Positions 12,487 through 21,196 of a stretch of DNA of 36,791 bases are shown here, piece after piece. Where the stretch lies: positions 1-36,791 of IMG/VR virus record IMGVR_UViG_3300023284_000800; one strand, 5' to 3'. The position numbers were made by a program, and so were the translations under genes. The first letter of the stretch is position 1, and the number at the start of each line of letters is the position of its first letter. This DNA comes from a virus. Below the pieces are notes generated by a model, which saw only the letters and a program-made list of their open reading frames with translations, made no database searches and was not told where the DNA came from.

Positions 12487-15168
12487 ATGAGCACATCCCT
12501 CGGCTCCGCAGTCCTTGAGCTTTCAACCGACGACAAAGGTCTAAGTCGGGGGCTCAAAAAAGCCGAAGGCCGGATGGCTGGGTTTGCCCAGTCTGCCAAG
12601 AAAGTTGGAACTGTCTTGACTGGTATTGGGGCTGCTGGTGCCTTACTTATCGGTAAGACCGTATCGTCATTTTCTGGCTTTGAACTGGCTTTAACTAAGG
12701 CCGGGGCGGTAGCCGGAGCTACTTCAGAGCAAATGGGGACCATGAGTGACGTTGCCCGAGAATTGGGGCGCACCACCGCTTTCTCTGCTAAGCAAGCCGC
12801 CGAAGCCCTCACTTTCCTATCTATGGCCGGGTTCTCAGTAAAGGATAGTACCGCCGCCTTACCTGGGGTTCTACAACTAGCTGCCGCCGCTAATCTGGAC
12901 CTTGGGCAGTCGGCAGATATAGCCTCTAACGTATTGGCCGGCTTTGGGCTTGAGGTAGAGGACCTTGGCCGGGTCAATGACGTAATGACCAAGGCTTTCA
13001 CGTCGGCCAACACTGATCTAACACAACTAGCCCAAGCCCTGAAATTCGCTGGGCCGGTAGCTGCGGCGGCGGGCATAGGGTTTGAAGAGACGACCGCGGC
13101 TTTGGCCCTAATGGGTAACGCGGGGATTCAGGCTTCGATGGCTGGAACCGGATTGCGGGGGGCAATGACCCGGTTGCTAAATCCTACGGGTGCGATAGCC
13201 AAAACCATCAATCGGTTGGGGGTTGAGCTAACGGACACCGAGGGCAATCTACTACCTTTGGTTGACATTGTACGGGAGTTTGAGCGGGTGGGACTCAGCG
13301 CCGGGGACGCTATGGTGATCTTCGGGCAGCGGGCTGGTCCGGCCATGCTAGCGCTATTATCACAAGGTAGCGGAGCCTTGGAAAAACTGACTACCGATCT
13401 GGAAAACTCAGGAGGTACCGCCAAGCGTATCGCAGACGCTCAAATGGCCACATTCCACGGCTCGATGCTGAAGCTAAAGAGTGCTGTTGAAGGGTTGCAG
13501 ATTACTATGGGGAAAGCTCTAGCACCGACCATCAAGGCACTGGCGGGAATATTCACCGCTTTTACCAGCACTCTCGCCAATCTAAATCCCACGGTCGTTA
13601 AGATTGCGGCGGTATTGATTGGCTTGACCACGGCTATGGCGCTAATAGCTGGCCCCCTACTGTTGCTAATTGGATTCTTACCGGCGATGGCGAGCGGGCT
13701 CGCCATCGTCTCGGTCGCTTTCGGTGGGTTGACCCTAGCAATGGGGCCGGTCACCATCGCCATCTTGGCAATTGGGGCCGCAATCGCGGCGGGCATCTTA
13801 ATCTGGAAAAACTGGGATAAGATCGTCAATGTTGTCAAGGCGACCTGGACCGTTATCTCCAAAAAAATAGAGGGTATCTTCAAGTCCAAATGGGCCTGGC
13901 TCCTCCCCGGCGGTCCGTTAATCAAGGCAATTATCGCAATTAAGAAGAATTGGAAATCCATTTGGGACTTTGTCAGTAGAGTCTTTAGTACAGTGTCGGA
14001 TACAGTTTCCAGAGCATTTGCGTCAAAATGGGGATGGCTCTTGCCAGGAGGCCCACTGGTTAAAGCAATCCTGTGGATTAGAGATAACTGGACCAAAATA
14101 TGGCAAGGCGTTGCCTCAGATTTCCAGAGAATCTCCGACGTAATGTCGAAAGCACTGCGCCCTCTGCGTTCAATCATGGGGGATGTGCGGCAAGAGATGA
14201 TAAAGCTAGAAGCTGCCGCTGTGACTTATATAGCTACGGCCGATGACATACAGCAAGAAGTCGGAGACACAACCGCAATATTCAAGGACCAAATACCAAT
14301 TATCAAACTTGACATTCAGGCATTGGAAGAGGCCGCAGCAGCTAACAAGGAACTCGCTGATGCGGAGCTCGAGGCGAGACTGGAAGCCATCGAGTTTATG
14401 AATGAGGTCACGCGTTTGAGCGAAGAGAATAGAAAAGGTAGGGTTGCAGCACAAGAGTTCGCAGATGGGCTACAACGGATGGCGAACATCGTGGGGATTG
14501 GAGCCCAGGTAATGCAACTCTACCGGGATAAAGTGATCGGGGCTGAACTCGCCCAAAGGTTGCTTCAAGATGCGATTGATAAAACTACTGAGGAAGCAAG
14601 ACGTCAAGCTGATGCGTTTCAACGTGGCCTCACGGCGATAGAGGCGAACCGTGAGGCCTGGGAGCGGTGGGAGTTTCAGAATAGCTCCATCAACCGGGCC
14701 CTGCAGGAGAGTGGGGCTAGCTGGCAGGATATGCTCAACGCAATCGCGAGGAGTACCGGGCGCAACATCGGATCGATCAAGGAGGAGTTAATCGAGGCCG
14801 GTGTCCGTATAAATGATATCCAAGCCTTAATCAAAAGATTCGGTGGTACGTGGGTCGAACAATTTACCAGGATGGGAATGGAGACTGAGAAGGCGAGACA
14901 GGATCGATTGGAAAGTGCGCGGCAGGGACTGGCTAATCCAGCAATAGCCCTGGCCCATGGTGCTATCGTGACTTCTCCTACTCTAGCAATGATTGGTGAA
15001 AGGGGGCCGGAGGCAATCATACCGCTGGATAGACTGGGCTCTACGGGAGTGACTAACCAGTACTTTATAGAGAACCTCTTTGGCGTTGACGATCTGGAAG
15101 ATTTCGTTACCCAGGCGAACTTAAATCAGGACCGGCGGGGCGGAATTCCCCAGTTCCAGGTGGGCTAG
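12487..15168 (+). CDS. Tape measure protein
   Basis: The 893-aa protein sets tail length and carries the typical N-terminal tape-measure domain (ALTKAGAVAGATSEQM, RTTAFSAKQAAEALTFLSMAG, LTQLAQALK, about residues 60-250). A hydrophobic region with several predicted membrane segments follows (about residues 370-440), then a W-rich repeat block with two copies of WLLPGGPL (near residues 471 and 517), then a coiled-coil C-terminus. At about 1.5 angstrom per residue the tail would be near 130 nm. AGGAG precedes ATG 12487. Confidence 0.95.
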   Translation: MSTSLGSAVLELSTDDKGLSRGLKKAEGRMAGFAQSAKKVGTVLTGIGAAGALLIGKTVSSFSGFELALTKAGAVAGATSEQMGTMSDVARELGRTTAFSAKQAAEALTFLSMAGFSVKDSTAALPGVLQLAAAANLDLGQSADIASNVLAGFGLEVEDLGRVNDVMTKAFTSANTDLTQLAQALKFAGPVAAAAGIGFEETTAALALMGNAGIQASMAGTGLRGAMTRLLNPTGAIAKTINRLGVELTDTEGNLLPLVDIVREFERVGLSAGDAMVIFGQRAGPAMLALLSQGSGALEKLTTDLENSGGTAKRIADAQMATFHGSMLKLKSAVEGLQITMGKALAPTIKALAGIFTAFTSTLANLNPTVVKIAAVLIGLTTAMALIAGPLLLLIGFLPAMASGLAIVSVAFGGLTLAMGPVTIAILAIGAAIAAGILIWKNWDKIVNVVKATWTVISKKIEGIFKSKWAWLLPGGPLIKAIIAIKKNWKSIWDFVSRVFSTVSDTVSRAFASKWGWLLPGGPLVKAILWIRDNWTKIWQGVASDFQRISDVMSKALRPLRSIMGDVRQEMIKLEAAAVTYIATADDIQQEVGDTTAIFKDQIPIIKLDIQALEEAAAANKELADAELEARLEAIEFMNEVTRLSEENRKGRVAAQEFADGLQRMANIVGIGAQVMQLYRDKVIGAELAQRLLQDAIDKTTEEARRQADAFQRGLTAIEANREAWERWEFQNSSINRALQESGASWQDMLNAIARSTGRNIGSIKEELIEAGVRINDIQALIKRFGGTWVEQFTRMGMETEKARQDRLESARQGLANPAIALAHGAIVTSPTLAMIGERGPEAIIPLDRLGSTGVTNQYFIENLFGVDDLEDFVTQANLNQDRRGGIPQFQVG

Positions 15169-16701
15169 ATGCCAGAAATTGACTGGGTCCTCCTCGTAGA
15201 CTGGGACGGTGACCGCCTATTCGCTAACGCCAATAGCGATATCAGTACGGACATTATCAGCATTCCCAGCTACACCTTCGGGAAAAACTACGCTAGCCAG
15301 GTAAAGGGGCGCTCCGTTGCGGGGCGGCTCTCGGTAGTTCTCCGGAATGACCTTAATGTCTACTCCCGATTTAATGCCGGTAGCCCCATCGCGGGTTTAA
15401 TCCTTCCCAACCGTCGTGTGCGCTTGCGCGGGTCCACCCTTGCGGGTCCGGTAACTACCCAGTGGGAAGGGAACCTGGATGATATCCAGCCCGACCCCAG
15501 GGACGGAGGAGCGAACCGAGCTCGCTTAACCGCTCTGGGCCCCCTGGCCGCTATTCAGGCTGAGAAAACTTATGTAGACCAGAGGGAAACGATCCTAACA
15601 GGGACCGCCGTGACCGCGATCCTGGACGCCGATGGATTCCCGGCCGCTGACCGGAGCATAGACGGCGGTCAGACCACGATGAAACGGTGGTTTGTCCCTG
15701 GTGACTTCGGCTCAAACGCTACCCAGAAAGTAGCAGAGACCGAATCCGGTCTAATGCGAGAGACCAAGACGGGCGATATTCAATACGAGGACCGGCACCA
15801 CCGGATGAAGGCCGACCATCTAACCGTCCAGGCGACCTACAGCGATGCCCTCGGAGCCGCTATCGCGGTCAAGAAAGTCCCAGAGAGGGACCCGTTGAAA
15901 GAGGTCGCCAACATCATTACCGCTAAGGTAAAGAAGTGGACTACCAGCGCAGAGCAGACCCTCTGGACCCTACATGAAACCGGCGCCGATAGTCCGGCGC
16001 TGGGGGCGGGAGTTACTAGGGTCTATGTAGCTCACTACCCTAGCCCTGACGCGCCTCCGGAGAATAGCGCGGGTTCGGCAACGTGGATAATCCCGGTGAT
16101 GGTCACAGATTTTACCGCCAATTCTAAGGCGGACGGGTCTGGGACTGACTTAACCGCCAGCATATCGATCGGGGCCCTGGTTAAAGGGACCGACCAGGTA
16201 GAAATTCCCGTCATTAACGGGGCGGCCGTTACCGCATTTATCACGGCCCTCAAGATTCGGGGTACCGTCCTAGTAGAGACAAACCCCGCTACCGTCCAAT
16301 TCACTTCTAGCGCCTCTAAAGCTAAGTACCAGCCACGGCGCTATACCCTACCTGCTGAATTTATCCCGACCACAGACGAGGCAGATGACTACTGCCGGTA
16401 CGTGGCCGCCCAGATCGACGAGCCGTTCCCGGTCCTCACGGCGGAGTTCGACGCCAACGAATCCCAGTCCGCGATCCAGGAAGTCCTAGACAGGGATGTC
16501 TCTGATAAGATTACCCTGAACCTAGTGGCCGCCAGCGGGCTGGGGATTAACGAACCGTTCTTTGTGGAGCGGATTCGGGTTCGGGTCACCGAAGGGGGCA
16601 TAGTCAAATACCGGGCGGAGCTCTCGCCAGCTACGGTGACCGGACTAATCATCGTCCTGGATACGGGTCCGGGACTAGATACAGGCATCCTAGGATATTA
16701 G
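15169..16701 (+). CDS. Tail-tip / baseplate hub-like minor tail protein (510 aa)
   Basis: The gene follows the tape measure stop without a gap, where distal tail or hub proteins are encoded. The N-terminus (DWVLLVDWDGDRLFANAN, GRSVAGRLSVVLRND) and a barrel-like region up to residue ~120 resemble phage hub proteins. A central insert and a C-terminal part with LPAEFIPTTDEADDYCRYV and FFVERIRVRV follow. No hydrolase motif is visible. It is the only large protein between tape measure and fibre, so it may combine hub functions. Confidence 0.75.
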   Translation: MPEIDWVLLVDWDGDRLFANANSDISTDIISIPSYTFGKNYASQVKGRSVAGRLSVVLRNDLNVYSRFNAGSPIAGLILPNRRVRLRGSTLAGPVTTQWEGNLDDIQPDPRDGGANRARLTALGPLAAIQAEKTYVDQRETILTGTAVTAILDADGFPAADRSIDGGQTTMKRWFVPGDFGSNATQKVAETESGLMRETKTGDIQYEDRHHRMKADHLTVQATYSDALGAAIAVKKVPERDPLKEVANIITAKVKKWTTSAEQTLWTLHETGADSPALGAGVTRVYVAHYPSPDAPPENSAGSATWIIPVMVTDFTANSKADGSGTDLTASISIGALVKGTDQVEIPVINGAAVTAFITALKIRGTVLVETNPATVQFTSSASKAKYQPRRYTLPAEFIPTTDEADDYCRYVAAQIDEPFPVLTAEFDANESQSAIQEVLDRDVSDKITLNLVAASGLGINEPFFVERIRVRVTEGGIVKYRAELSPATVTGLIIVLDTGPGLDTGILGY

Positions 16702-16791
16702 CGTCCAAAACACACTAGCTACTAATAATCCCAGCAGCTTGGCGGCGTCGAAACGTCCGCACAGGATTGGTAAAACAGGGGCAAAATAATT

Positions 16792-17253
16792 ATGGTGCTA
16801 GATGAACAACCTGTCGGATTGGGCGACGGAATAATTGAATGGTGCGACTACGTTTCCCATTTCGAAGGCGGCATCCCAATGCCCCGCCAGGAGTATTTCG
16901 GCTACCTCCAGGACCACCACGTAAAATTAGTGGGTCGCCAGCTTCCCCTTTGGGCGGAGCCTTTCGACCAGTATCCGGATGTCGCCGTCTGGATAAGCTG
17001 CGGCCGATGGGTCTGGAAATGTCCTAGCTGCAATACCGGAATATGGGCCTGCTCCCACCGGCTCCTGACTATCTGTGTTAAATGCGGAGCCGGAGGCTGG
17101 AAGCGGCAGAAGTTCCCCCGGTCCAAACGCCGGATAGAGGACCTCTTGCTCAAGCGGGCTGGCTGGCGAGAGAACGCGCCGGATCGAACCTGGGAAATTG
17201 GGGAGACGCTAGCCCACCTGGAAGGGGAAAATATCATTTTGGGTGTCGGTTAG
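16792..17253 (+). CDS. Zinc-ribbon protein in the tail cluster (153 aa)
   Basis: A 90-base spacer precedes ATG 16792. Residues 75-105 contain CPSC, a further Cys and His, and CVKC: a likely four-cysteine zinc ribbon. The N-terminal half is aromatic and acidic, with FDQYPDVAVWISCGRWVWKC. The C-terminal half is basic then acidic. A zinc ribbon between two tail structural genes is uncommon; a chaperone or nucleic-acid contact role are both possible. No family recognised. Confidence 0.65.
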   Translation: MVLDEQPVGLGDGIIEWCDYVSHFEGGIPMPRQEYFGYLQDHHVKLVGRQLPLWAEPFDQYPDVAVWISCGRWVWKCPSCNTGIWACSHRLLTICVKCGAGGWKRQKFPRSKRRIEDLLLKRAGWRENAPDRTWEIGETLAHLEGENIILGVG

Positions 17254-17255
17254 CT

Positions 17256-17393
17256 ATGAGGATTCAAATAGGGAATCGCTCGGAGAGCGTCGTACAGGCG
17301 TTTACGGAAGCAGGGCTAGGTACTTATACCCGTAAGCCCGCCGCCGTCGTGCTCTCTAAGCTGGCGCGAGCCGCCGGGAGGGATCCTAGATGA
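17256..17393 (+). CDS. Small basic protein before the fibre (45 aa)
   Basis: ATG 17256 lies two bases after the previous stop, and its TGA overlaps the fibre start (ATGA at 17390). The protein is basic and helical (SVVQAFTEAGLGTYTRK, VVLSKLARAAGRD). The tight spacing on both sides supports translation. The TEAGLGTYTRKP pattern suggests a compact domain but no family is recognised. Confidence 0.6.
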   Translation: MRIQIGNRSESVVQAFTEAGLGTYTRKPAAVVLSKLARAAGRDPR

Positions 17394-18922
17394 TAGGCGC
17401 AACCAGGGTTTGGGTCGTGGGAGAAATTCTCACCGCGGCGAACATGAATACTTTCCTCTCAACTCTCATCGAGGACCTCGCCGGCCGTAACGGGGCGATC
17501 CTGTTGGAGGGACCCTTGGAGGTAGTCGGCGGGGCGAGTGGTTACTTCCGAGCTCCGAGCTTGACCACCGTCCAGAGGGATGCGCTGACCCCGGTTGACG
17601 GGTTCCAGGTCTATAACTCGACGGATAACCAGATGCAGTTTCGAGAGAACGGGGCCTGGGTTGCTATCGGTTCCCACGCCGCGACCCACGCTGGAGGCGC
17701 GGCGGATGATATCGGCGGCCAGGCCATGATCTGGACCGTTGACCAGGTGTGGAATGACAATATCGGGATCGTGCTAGGGACTAACGACCCAGGGCGGACC
17801 CGCATTTTCCACGATGGGACCGATTTGTTCTTTGATAATTTTGTCGGAGCCTCGGCCAGCGCCGTGATGATGGCCCTCGCGGATGGGTTCCCATCACCGG
17901 ATGGGACGGCGGTCCACATTTGGAGAGGGACGGCGGGAGTGGTGACGGCGGGAAGCGACGCGGCGCTGGTTATTGAGGACAACGGGGAGCTTGCCCTCCA
18001 ATTTCTAGCCCCAAATGCTAACGCCTCTCTAATATTTTTCGGGTCCTTGGCTAGTAATGTGCGAGGAGTGTTCGGCTATCATGGCTCGGCAGATACTCCC
18101 GCCGATACCTTCACCTGGCGGACGGCTGGCAATGTTGAGCGTCTCCGCTACTCCTCTGGAGCCTTCGCCTTCCAGGAGAGCACGACGATCAGCACGACCG
18201 CCGGAGACATCATCCTGAACCCTGCTGGTGATCTAAATACCAACACACGGCTAGTATTTACTGCCGGTAAAACGGTCACTGCCGGTGCCTACGTCATTCA
18301 ACGCGATACCTCACCGACCAATGACCTCATCATCAACGTCCCGACGGGCGCTCAAATTTCATTAAGAATAAATGATATAGACGAGCTATTAGTTGACCCT
18401 GATACTGTAGATATACAGGATAATAACCTGGTAACTACAGGAGAAGTTCAAGCAGCATTATACAAAACTGGATTGATAACGGTTTATAAGGCTTCAGGTG
18501 AAACTGTTGCCGGCACCACCTTGCAAGATGATGATGATTTAGTTTTTGCTGCTGGAACTAATGAAACTTGGTTAGGGCATATACTGTTAATTTATGCGGC
18601 AGCTGAGGCTGGCGATATTGCTTGTAGGTTAACAGGTCCAACTGGTTCAGTAATTACATTAGGTCAAATTGGAATGGATATAGGTAGTACATCTATCAAT
18701 GGAGAAGGGCGATGGGAGGGGTTATCGGAACAGGCCGTCACCACTGGCATAGTTGTTAATGGTGGGGAAGATAGTAGCGATGTAACATTATTACTTCCTT
18801 TCTCTGCTAAACTTGGAGGAACGGCGGGGAATATTCAATTACAGTGGTCTAAAAATGGCGCTGGTGGTGGTTCGACCACCGTAAGACCAGGTTCCTATTT
18901 GTTTGCAATGCGTGTATCTTAA
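17390..18922 (+). CDS. Tail fibre / receptor-binding protein (510 aa)
   Basis: Residues 10-30 (GEILTAANMNTFLS) are the typical start of phage fibre proteins. YFRAPSLTTVQRDALTPVDG and GFQVYNSTDNQMQFRENGAWV form the common fibre-shaft insert, followed by SHAATHAGGAADDI. Repetitive beta-rich middle; the C-terminal ~190 residues (LQDDDDLVFAAGTNETW, then glycine-rich strands) look like a globular tip. The DNA of that tip (about 18350-18920) is markedly AT-rich against the rest, suggesting the tip was swapped in. Confidence 0.88.
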   Translation: MIGATRVWVVGEILTAANMNTFLSTLIEDLAGRNGAILLEGPLEVVGGASGYFRAPSLTTVQRDALTPVDGFQVYNSTDNQMQFRENGAWVAIGSHAATHAGGAADDIGGQAMIWTVDQVWNDNIGIVLGTNDPGRTRIFHDGTDLFFDNFVGASASAVMMALADGFPSPDGTAVHIWRGTAGVVTAGSDAALVIEDNGELALQFLAPNANASLIFFGSLASNVRGVFGYHGSADTPADTFTWRTAGNVERLRYSSGAFAFQESTTISTTAGDIILNPAGDLNTNTRLVFTAGKTVTAGAYVIQRDTSPTNDLIINVPTGAQISLRINDIDELLVDPDTVDIQDNNLVTTGEVQAALYKTGLITVYKASGETVAGTTLQDDDDLVFAAGTNETWLGHILLIYAAAEAGDIACRLTGPTGSVITLGQIGMDIGSTSINGEGRWEGLSEQAVTTGIVVNGGEDSSDVTLLLPFSAKLGGTAGNIQLQWSKNGAGGGSTTVRPGSYLFAMRVS

Positions 18923-18945
18923 TGGCTATGCTACCGGAGGGATAA

Positions 18946-19209
18946 ATGCCTCAGACAGACATCGGAACCAAGGCATATTTTGATGGGAGTCGAGAGACCC
19001 GAGGCCCAATTGATGAGGGTACTGGTCAACCTGTAGGGGAAGAGGCGATGACTGATACCCAGCTAGATGACGTCTACGACTGGTTGGGGGATCATATCAG
19101 TAAGCCTGGTCGGGCGACCGCGGACGACCTAGCCAACTATTTTCACCAGCACCTTGGGGAGCAAGTGCTGTCCCATAAGAGGGGGCGTAACGTCCCGACC
19201 TGGGTATAG
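18946..19209 (+). CDS. Hypothetical acidic protein (87 aa)
   Basis: GGAGGGATAA precedes ATG 18946. The sequence is acidic, with a helical C-terminal half (TQLDDVYDWLGDHI, ADDLANYFHQHLGEQV). It lies just after the fibre gene, where fibre chaperones or lysis genes are often encoded, but no motif identifies either. Function unknown. Confidence 0.65.
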   Translation: MPQTDIGTKAYFDGSRETRGPIDEGTGQPVGEEAMTDTQLDDVYDWLGDHISKPGRATADDLANYFHQHLGEQVLSHKRGRNVPTWV

Positions 19210-19216
19210 GAGCATC

Positions 19217-19627
19217 ATGCAATTTCTCAAGGACGGCCCATTCCTCAATCTTCGTGGGAAGCCGGTTACCCTGGACGGCCACCTAGAAGTTACTATTGGG
19301 TTCGTCATCATGTTTGTGATGAAAGCCGAGAATCCAGGCTCCGGACTCAAGCTGACTAATAACGAGTTCAGAGAGTTCGATAAGGCGCTCCAGGTCCTGG
19401 AGGAAGGTGTTAACGACCAAGGATACTACGTGTTCGAGGATGGTTATTTCAATACCCTGAAAAAGGTCTGCTCCCACAACGGGCCCATAATGATAATGGA
19501 GGAGCTCCGTCGCGCCTCCCCGGTCCTAGAGGAGCTCCTCGGAAAAGTGACCGCCCGAATCCCTAGGGAAATGGAGGAATCAGCCAAGCCTAAAAAGGCA
19601 AAGGGCGGAGCCTCCAATGGCACTTAA
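19217..19627 (+). CDS. Hypothetical late protein (136 aa)
   Basis: AGGAG (19208-19212) supports ATG 19217. Residues 1-30 suggest two strands (PFLNLRGKPVTLDGHLEV), then a helical body with LTNNEFREFDKALQVLEEG and a EELLGKVTARIP helix, ending in a lysine-rich tail. The LKLTNNEFREFDKALQVLE pattern with a later YYVFEDGYFNTLKKV half suggests a small helical fold resembling phage proteins near lysis genes. It overlaps the next gene by 11 bases. Confidence 0.65.
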   Translation: MQFLKDGPFLNLRGKPVTLDGHLEVTIGFVIMFVMKAENPGSGLKLTNNEFREFDKALQVLEEGVNDQGYYVFEDGYFNTLKKVCSHNGPIMIMEELRRASPVLEELLGKVTARIPREMEESAKPKKAKGGASNGT

Positions 19628-19862
19628 TGACTACGAGCAGGGGGTATTCCAGGGGGAAACTAACGCACGACTAAACAGTCACGATCAGGCGATAGAATCC
19701 CTCACCAGTACCGTGGGGGCCGTAGACGGCAAATGTGACGATATCAAACTAATCCTAGCAAAAAATAATGGGCTCCGGTCACTCGCTAAGACGGGGGGAG
19801 CCGGAGCCGGTGGGGTCGGGTTAATTTACGGGCTGATCGAAGCGATCAAGGCCCTCTCATAG
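19617..19862 (+). CDS. Holin-like / XhlA-like small membrane protein (81 aa)
   Basis: The N-terminal ~50 residues are a charged coiled coil (RLNSHDQAIESLTSTVGAVD); the C-terminal ~25 contain a glycine-rich hydrophobic span (GGAGAGGVGLIYGLIEAIKAL). This layout, coiled coil plus one C-terminal membrane helix, resembles XhlA-type lysis accessory proteins. It is the last rightward gene of the virion block and overlaps the convergent regulator gene by 17 bases. A lysis role is inferred, not shown. Confidence 0.6.
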   Translation: MALNDYEQGVFQGETNARLNSHDQAIESLTSTVGAVDGKCDDIKLILAKNNGLRSLAKTGGAGAGGVGLIYGLIEAIKALS

Positions 19863-20085
19863 CAGCCTTTCTCTTACGGGTCCCTTGCCCTGGCCGGTGG
19901 GCAAGCTCCTTGCGTATCATGTCCTGGACGAAAATCGCTGGCGTCTCCCCTCTTTTCTCCGCCCTCTGTTGGAGTTTCTCATACTGAACAAGCCTAAGCC
20001 GAACCGAGACCAGAACAGTGGTCCGGCCCGTTTTGGGGCGACCCCTTCCCTGCTGCGTCCTGGTAGTAACCTCTGGTAATTCCAT
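19846..20085 (-). CDS. Ribbon-helix-helix DNA-binding regulator (79 aa)
   Basis: After a basic arm (RGRPKTGRTT) comes VLVSVRLRLVQYEKLQQRAEKRGETPAIFVQDMIRKEL split as strand, helix A and helix B, the RHH (CopG/Arc-like) fold. AGGAGGG lies upstream of ATG. It is the last gene of the leftward operon and its end overlaps the convergent holin-like gene. It is a good candidate to bind the direct repeats at the operon promoter, about 2.3 kb upstream; this is inference. Confidence 0.8.
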   Translation of the reverse strand: MELPEVTTRTQQGRGRPKTGRTTVLVSVRLRLVQYEKLQQRAEKRGETPAIFVQDMIRKELAHRPGQGTRKRKAAMRGP

Positions 20086-20103
20086 CCTGCTACACCCTCC
20101 TGA

Positions 20104-20119
20104 CGATTAAGTGGTTACC
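20104..20119 (-). promoter_or_regulatory. 16-bp motif shared with 35943-35958
   Basis: On the minus strand GGTAACCACTTAATCG lies 19 bases before the RHH regulator start. The same 16 bases occur on the plus strand at 35943-35958 after the portal gene. Both copies are intergenic and point toward the downstream gene. Confidence 0.4.
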
Positions 20120-20127
20120 GGATATTC

Positions 20128-20358
20128 CTAGTAGTGGGTCCGTTCCCAATGCCTATGCTCCTCTACGCTCTGTGGATGTAAGTGTCTCGGATGGTCTACT
20201 CTAGCCTCCCGCTTTAACTTCGTGATGTGATCCGTTAAGTGCTTGAGCATATCCGGGTACGCGAGAAAGGTAACTTGGGGAAGGTTCTTAGAGGCTAAGG
20301 ACGGCCGTTGCCCGGTCCAAAAATTCTTTATGCATCCTGGACACCATATCGCCGGCAT
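20128..20358 (-). CDS. Small zinc-site protein of the leftward operon (76 aa)
   Basis: The N-terminus has CPGC at residues 6-9 (IWCPGCIKNFW); the C-terminal half is histidine-rich (DHPRHLHPQSVEEHRHWERTH), which may complete a metal site. The ATG overlaps the stop of the gene before it (TAATG), with GGGGAGAA as ribosome site. No family recognised. Confidence 0.6.
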   Translation of the reverse strand: MPAIWCPGCIKNFWTGQRPSLASKNLPQVTFLAYPDMLKHLTDHITKLKREARVDHPRHLHPQSVEEHRHWERTHY

Positions 20359-20513
20359 TAGTTTCTCCCCGCTATTTCTGGATCTGGGTTCGGGAGTAAG
20401 TGCTCCAGCCTCCGGCAGCAGAAGCAGATCGAGTCCTGGATCTGCGCGGGAACCGGGATGTTGCAGTTACAGACCGGACACTCACAGGTGGTTAGGTATC
20501 CTTCTATAGCCAT
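20358..20513 (-). CDS. Cysteine-rich mini protein (51 aa)
   Basis: GAGGAG precedes ATG at 20513, and the TAA at 20360-20358 overlaps the next start (TAATG). The protein has seven cysteines arranged CECPVCNC and CFCC, a strong zinc-binding pattern in so small a protein, with a hydrophobic/acidic tail. It fits exactly into a gap between two neighbours in the same operon. Confidence 0.7.
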   Translation of the reverse strand: MAIEGYLTTCECPVCNCNIPVPAQIQDSICFCCRRLEHLLPNPDPEIAGRN

Positions 20514-20514
20514 G

Positions 20515-20928
20515 CTAGAAACTCCTCGGGGAAAAAGGATCGCGGAGGTCCCTAAGCCTCTGGTCGTGCTCTAGGTCGATGGTATCCAGATCGCGGTGGG
20601 GAGATGCTACCTCGGCCGTCGTGAGGTCCGGCCTGCCCAGTAGCGTCCGGACTAGGTGCGCCAGGTGGGGGATATCCTCTTCGTGAATCCAGCCCCCTCC
20701 GAGCTTCTCCCCGATGTAATCATCGGTTAGGAACCCTTTAGGCTGGAATAGATGGGCTCGCCCGTTTCCGGTCACCACCAGCCACCCTTCGTCTACCCAC
20801 CCTATATCTCCCACGCTCTGATTAGGGCCGACCCAAGGGACGGCGACGGCGGTATATTTTGCCCCGTTACCGGGCTCGTAGGTCCCGAATGAATGGGGGC
20901 CGACTACTTTAATTACTGGTATTGGCAT
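20515..20928 (-). CDS. Hypothetical protein of the leftward operon (137 aa)
   Basis: ATG at 20928, with GAGGAA upstream, overlaps the preceding stop (TAATG). The N-terminal 70 residues are beta-rich with IKVVGPHSFGTYEPGNG and VGWVDEGWLVVTGNG-like text; the C-terminal part is acidic and basic alternating (DLDTIDLEHDQRLRDL). No recognised domain. Early function is inferred from operon context. Confidence 0.65.
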   Translation of the reverse strand: MPIPVIKVVGPHSFGTYEPGNGAKYTAVAVPWVGPNQSVGDIGWVDEGWLVVTGNGRAHLFQPKGFLTDDYIGEKLGGGWIHEEDIPHLAHLVRTLLGRPDLTTAEVASPHRDLDTIDLEHDQRLRDLRDPFSPRSF

Positions 20929-21194
20929 TACTTCCTCACTTCGTACAGGTGCCAAACAAATGGCTCTTCCTGCCAGGTACCAATGTATTTGGCAGTTTCT
21001 GGGATAGTGTGCCCAGTCCCAAACACTTGAATGAACCGATTCTGAGCAGCACGTTCCGGCTCGACCTCAACCCAAACACATGGGCCAGAGCCAGGCTGTA
21101 TTGCCACATGAAGATAGTTCGCACCCTCCGGGAGTGGCAGGGATTCTGACTCGTTTGAGACACTGATTGGGAACTTCCACACGGTTTTATCCAC
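20928..21194 (-). CDS. DUF7352-like small phage protein (88 aa)
   Basis: I place the start at GTG 21194, two bases after the upstream stop, with GGGAGGAA in the right place; an ATG at 21290 would overlap the zinc-ribbon gene by 94 bases and lacks a ribosome site. The text KTVWKFPISV, LPLPEGANYLHVAIQPG, VFGTGHTIP, YIGTW and PFVWHLYE follows the order of a widespread small phage family that I know as DUF7352. Function unknown; common in early operons of actinophages. Confidence 0.78.
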   Translation of the reverse strand: MDKTVWKFPISVSNESESLPLPEGANYLHVAIQPGSGPCVWVEVEPERAAQNRFIQVFGTGHTIPETAKYIGTWQEEPFVWHLYEVRK

Positions 21195-21196
21195 GG

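Noticed and set aside
13440-14177. Long minus-strand open frame inside the tape measure gene (also 12480-13076)
   Set aside because: These frames lie opposite a strongly supported gene, lack ribosome sites and read as low-quality protein; they are composition shadows.
20922-21149. Plus-strand frame opposite the DUF7352-like gene
   Set aside because: It lies antisense to a recognisable conserved gene and has no ribosome-binding site.
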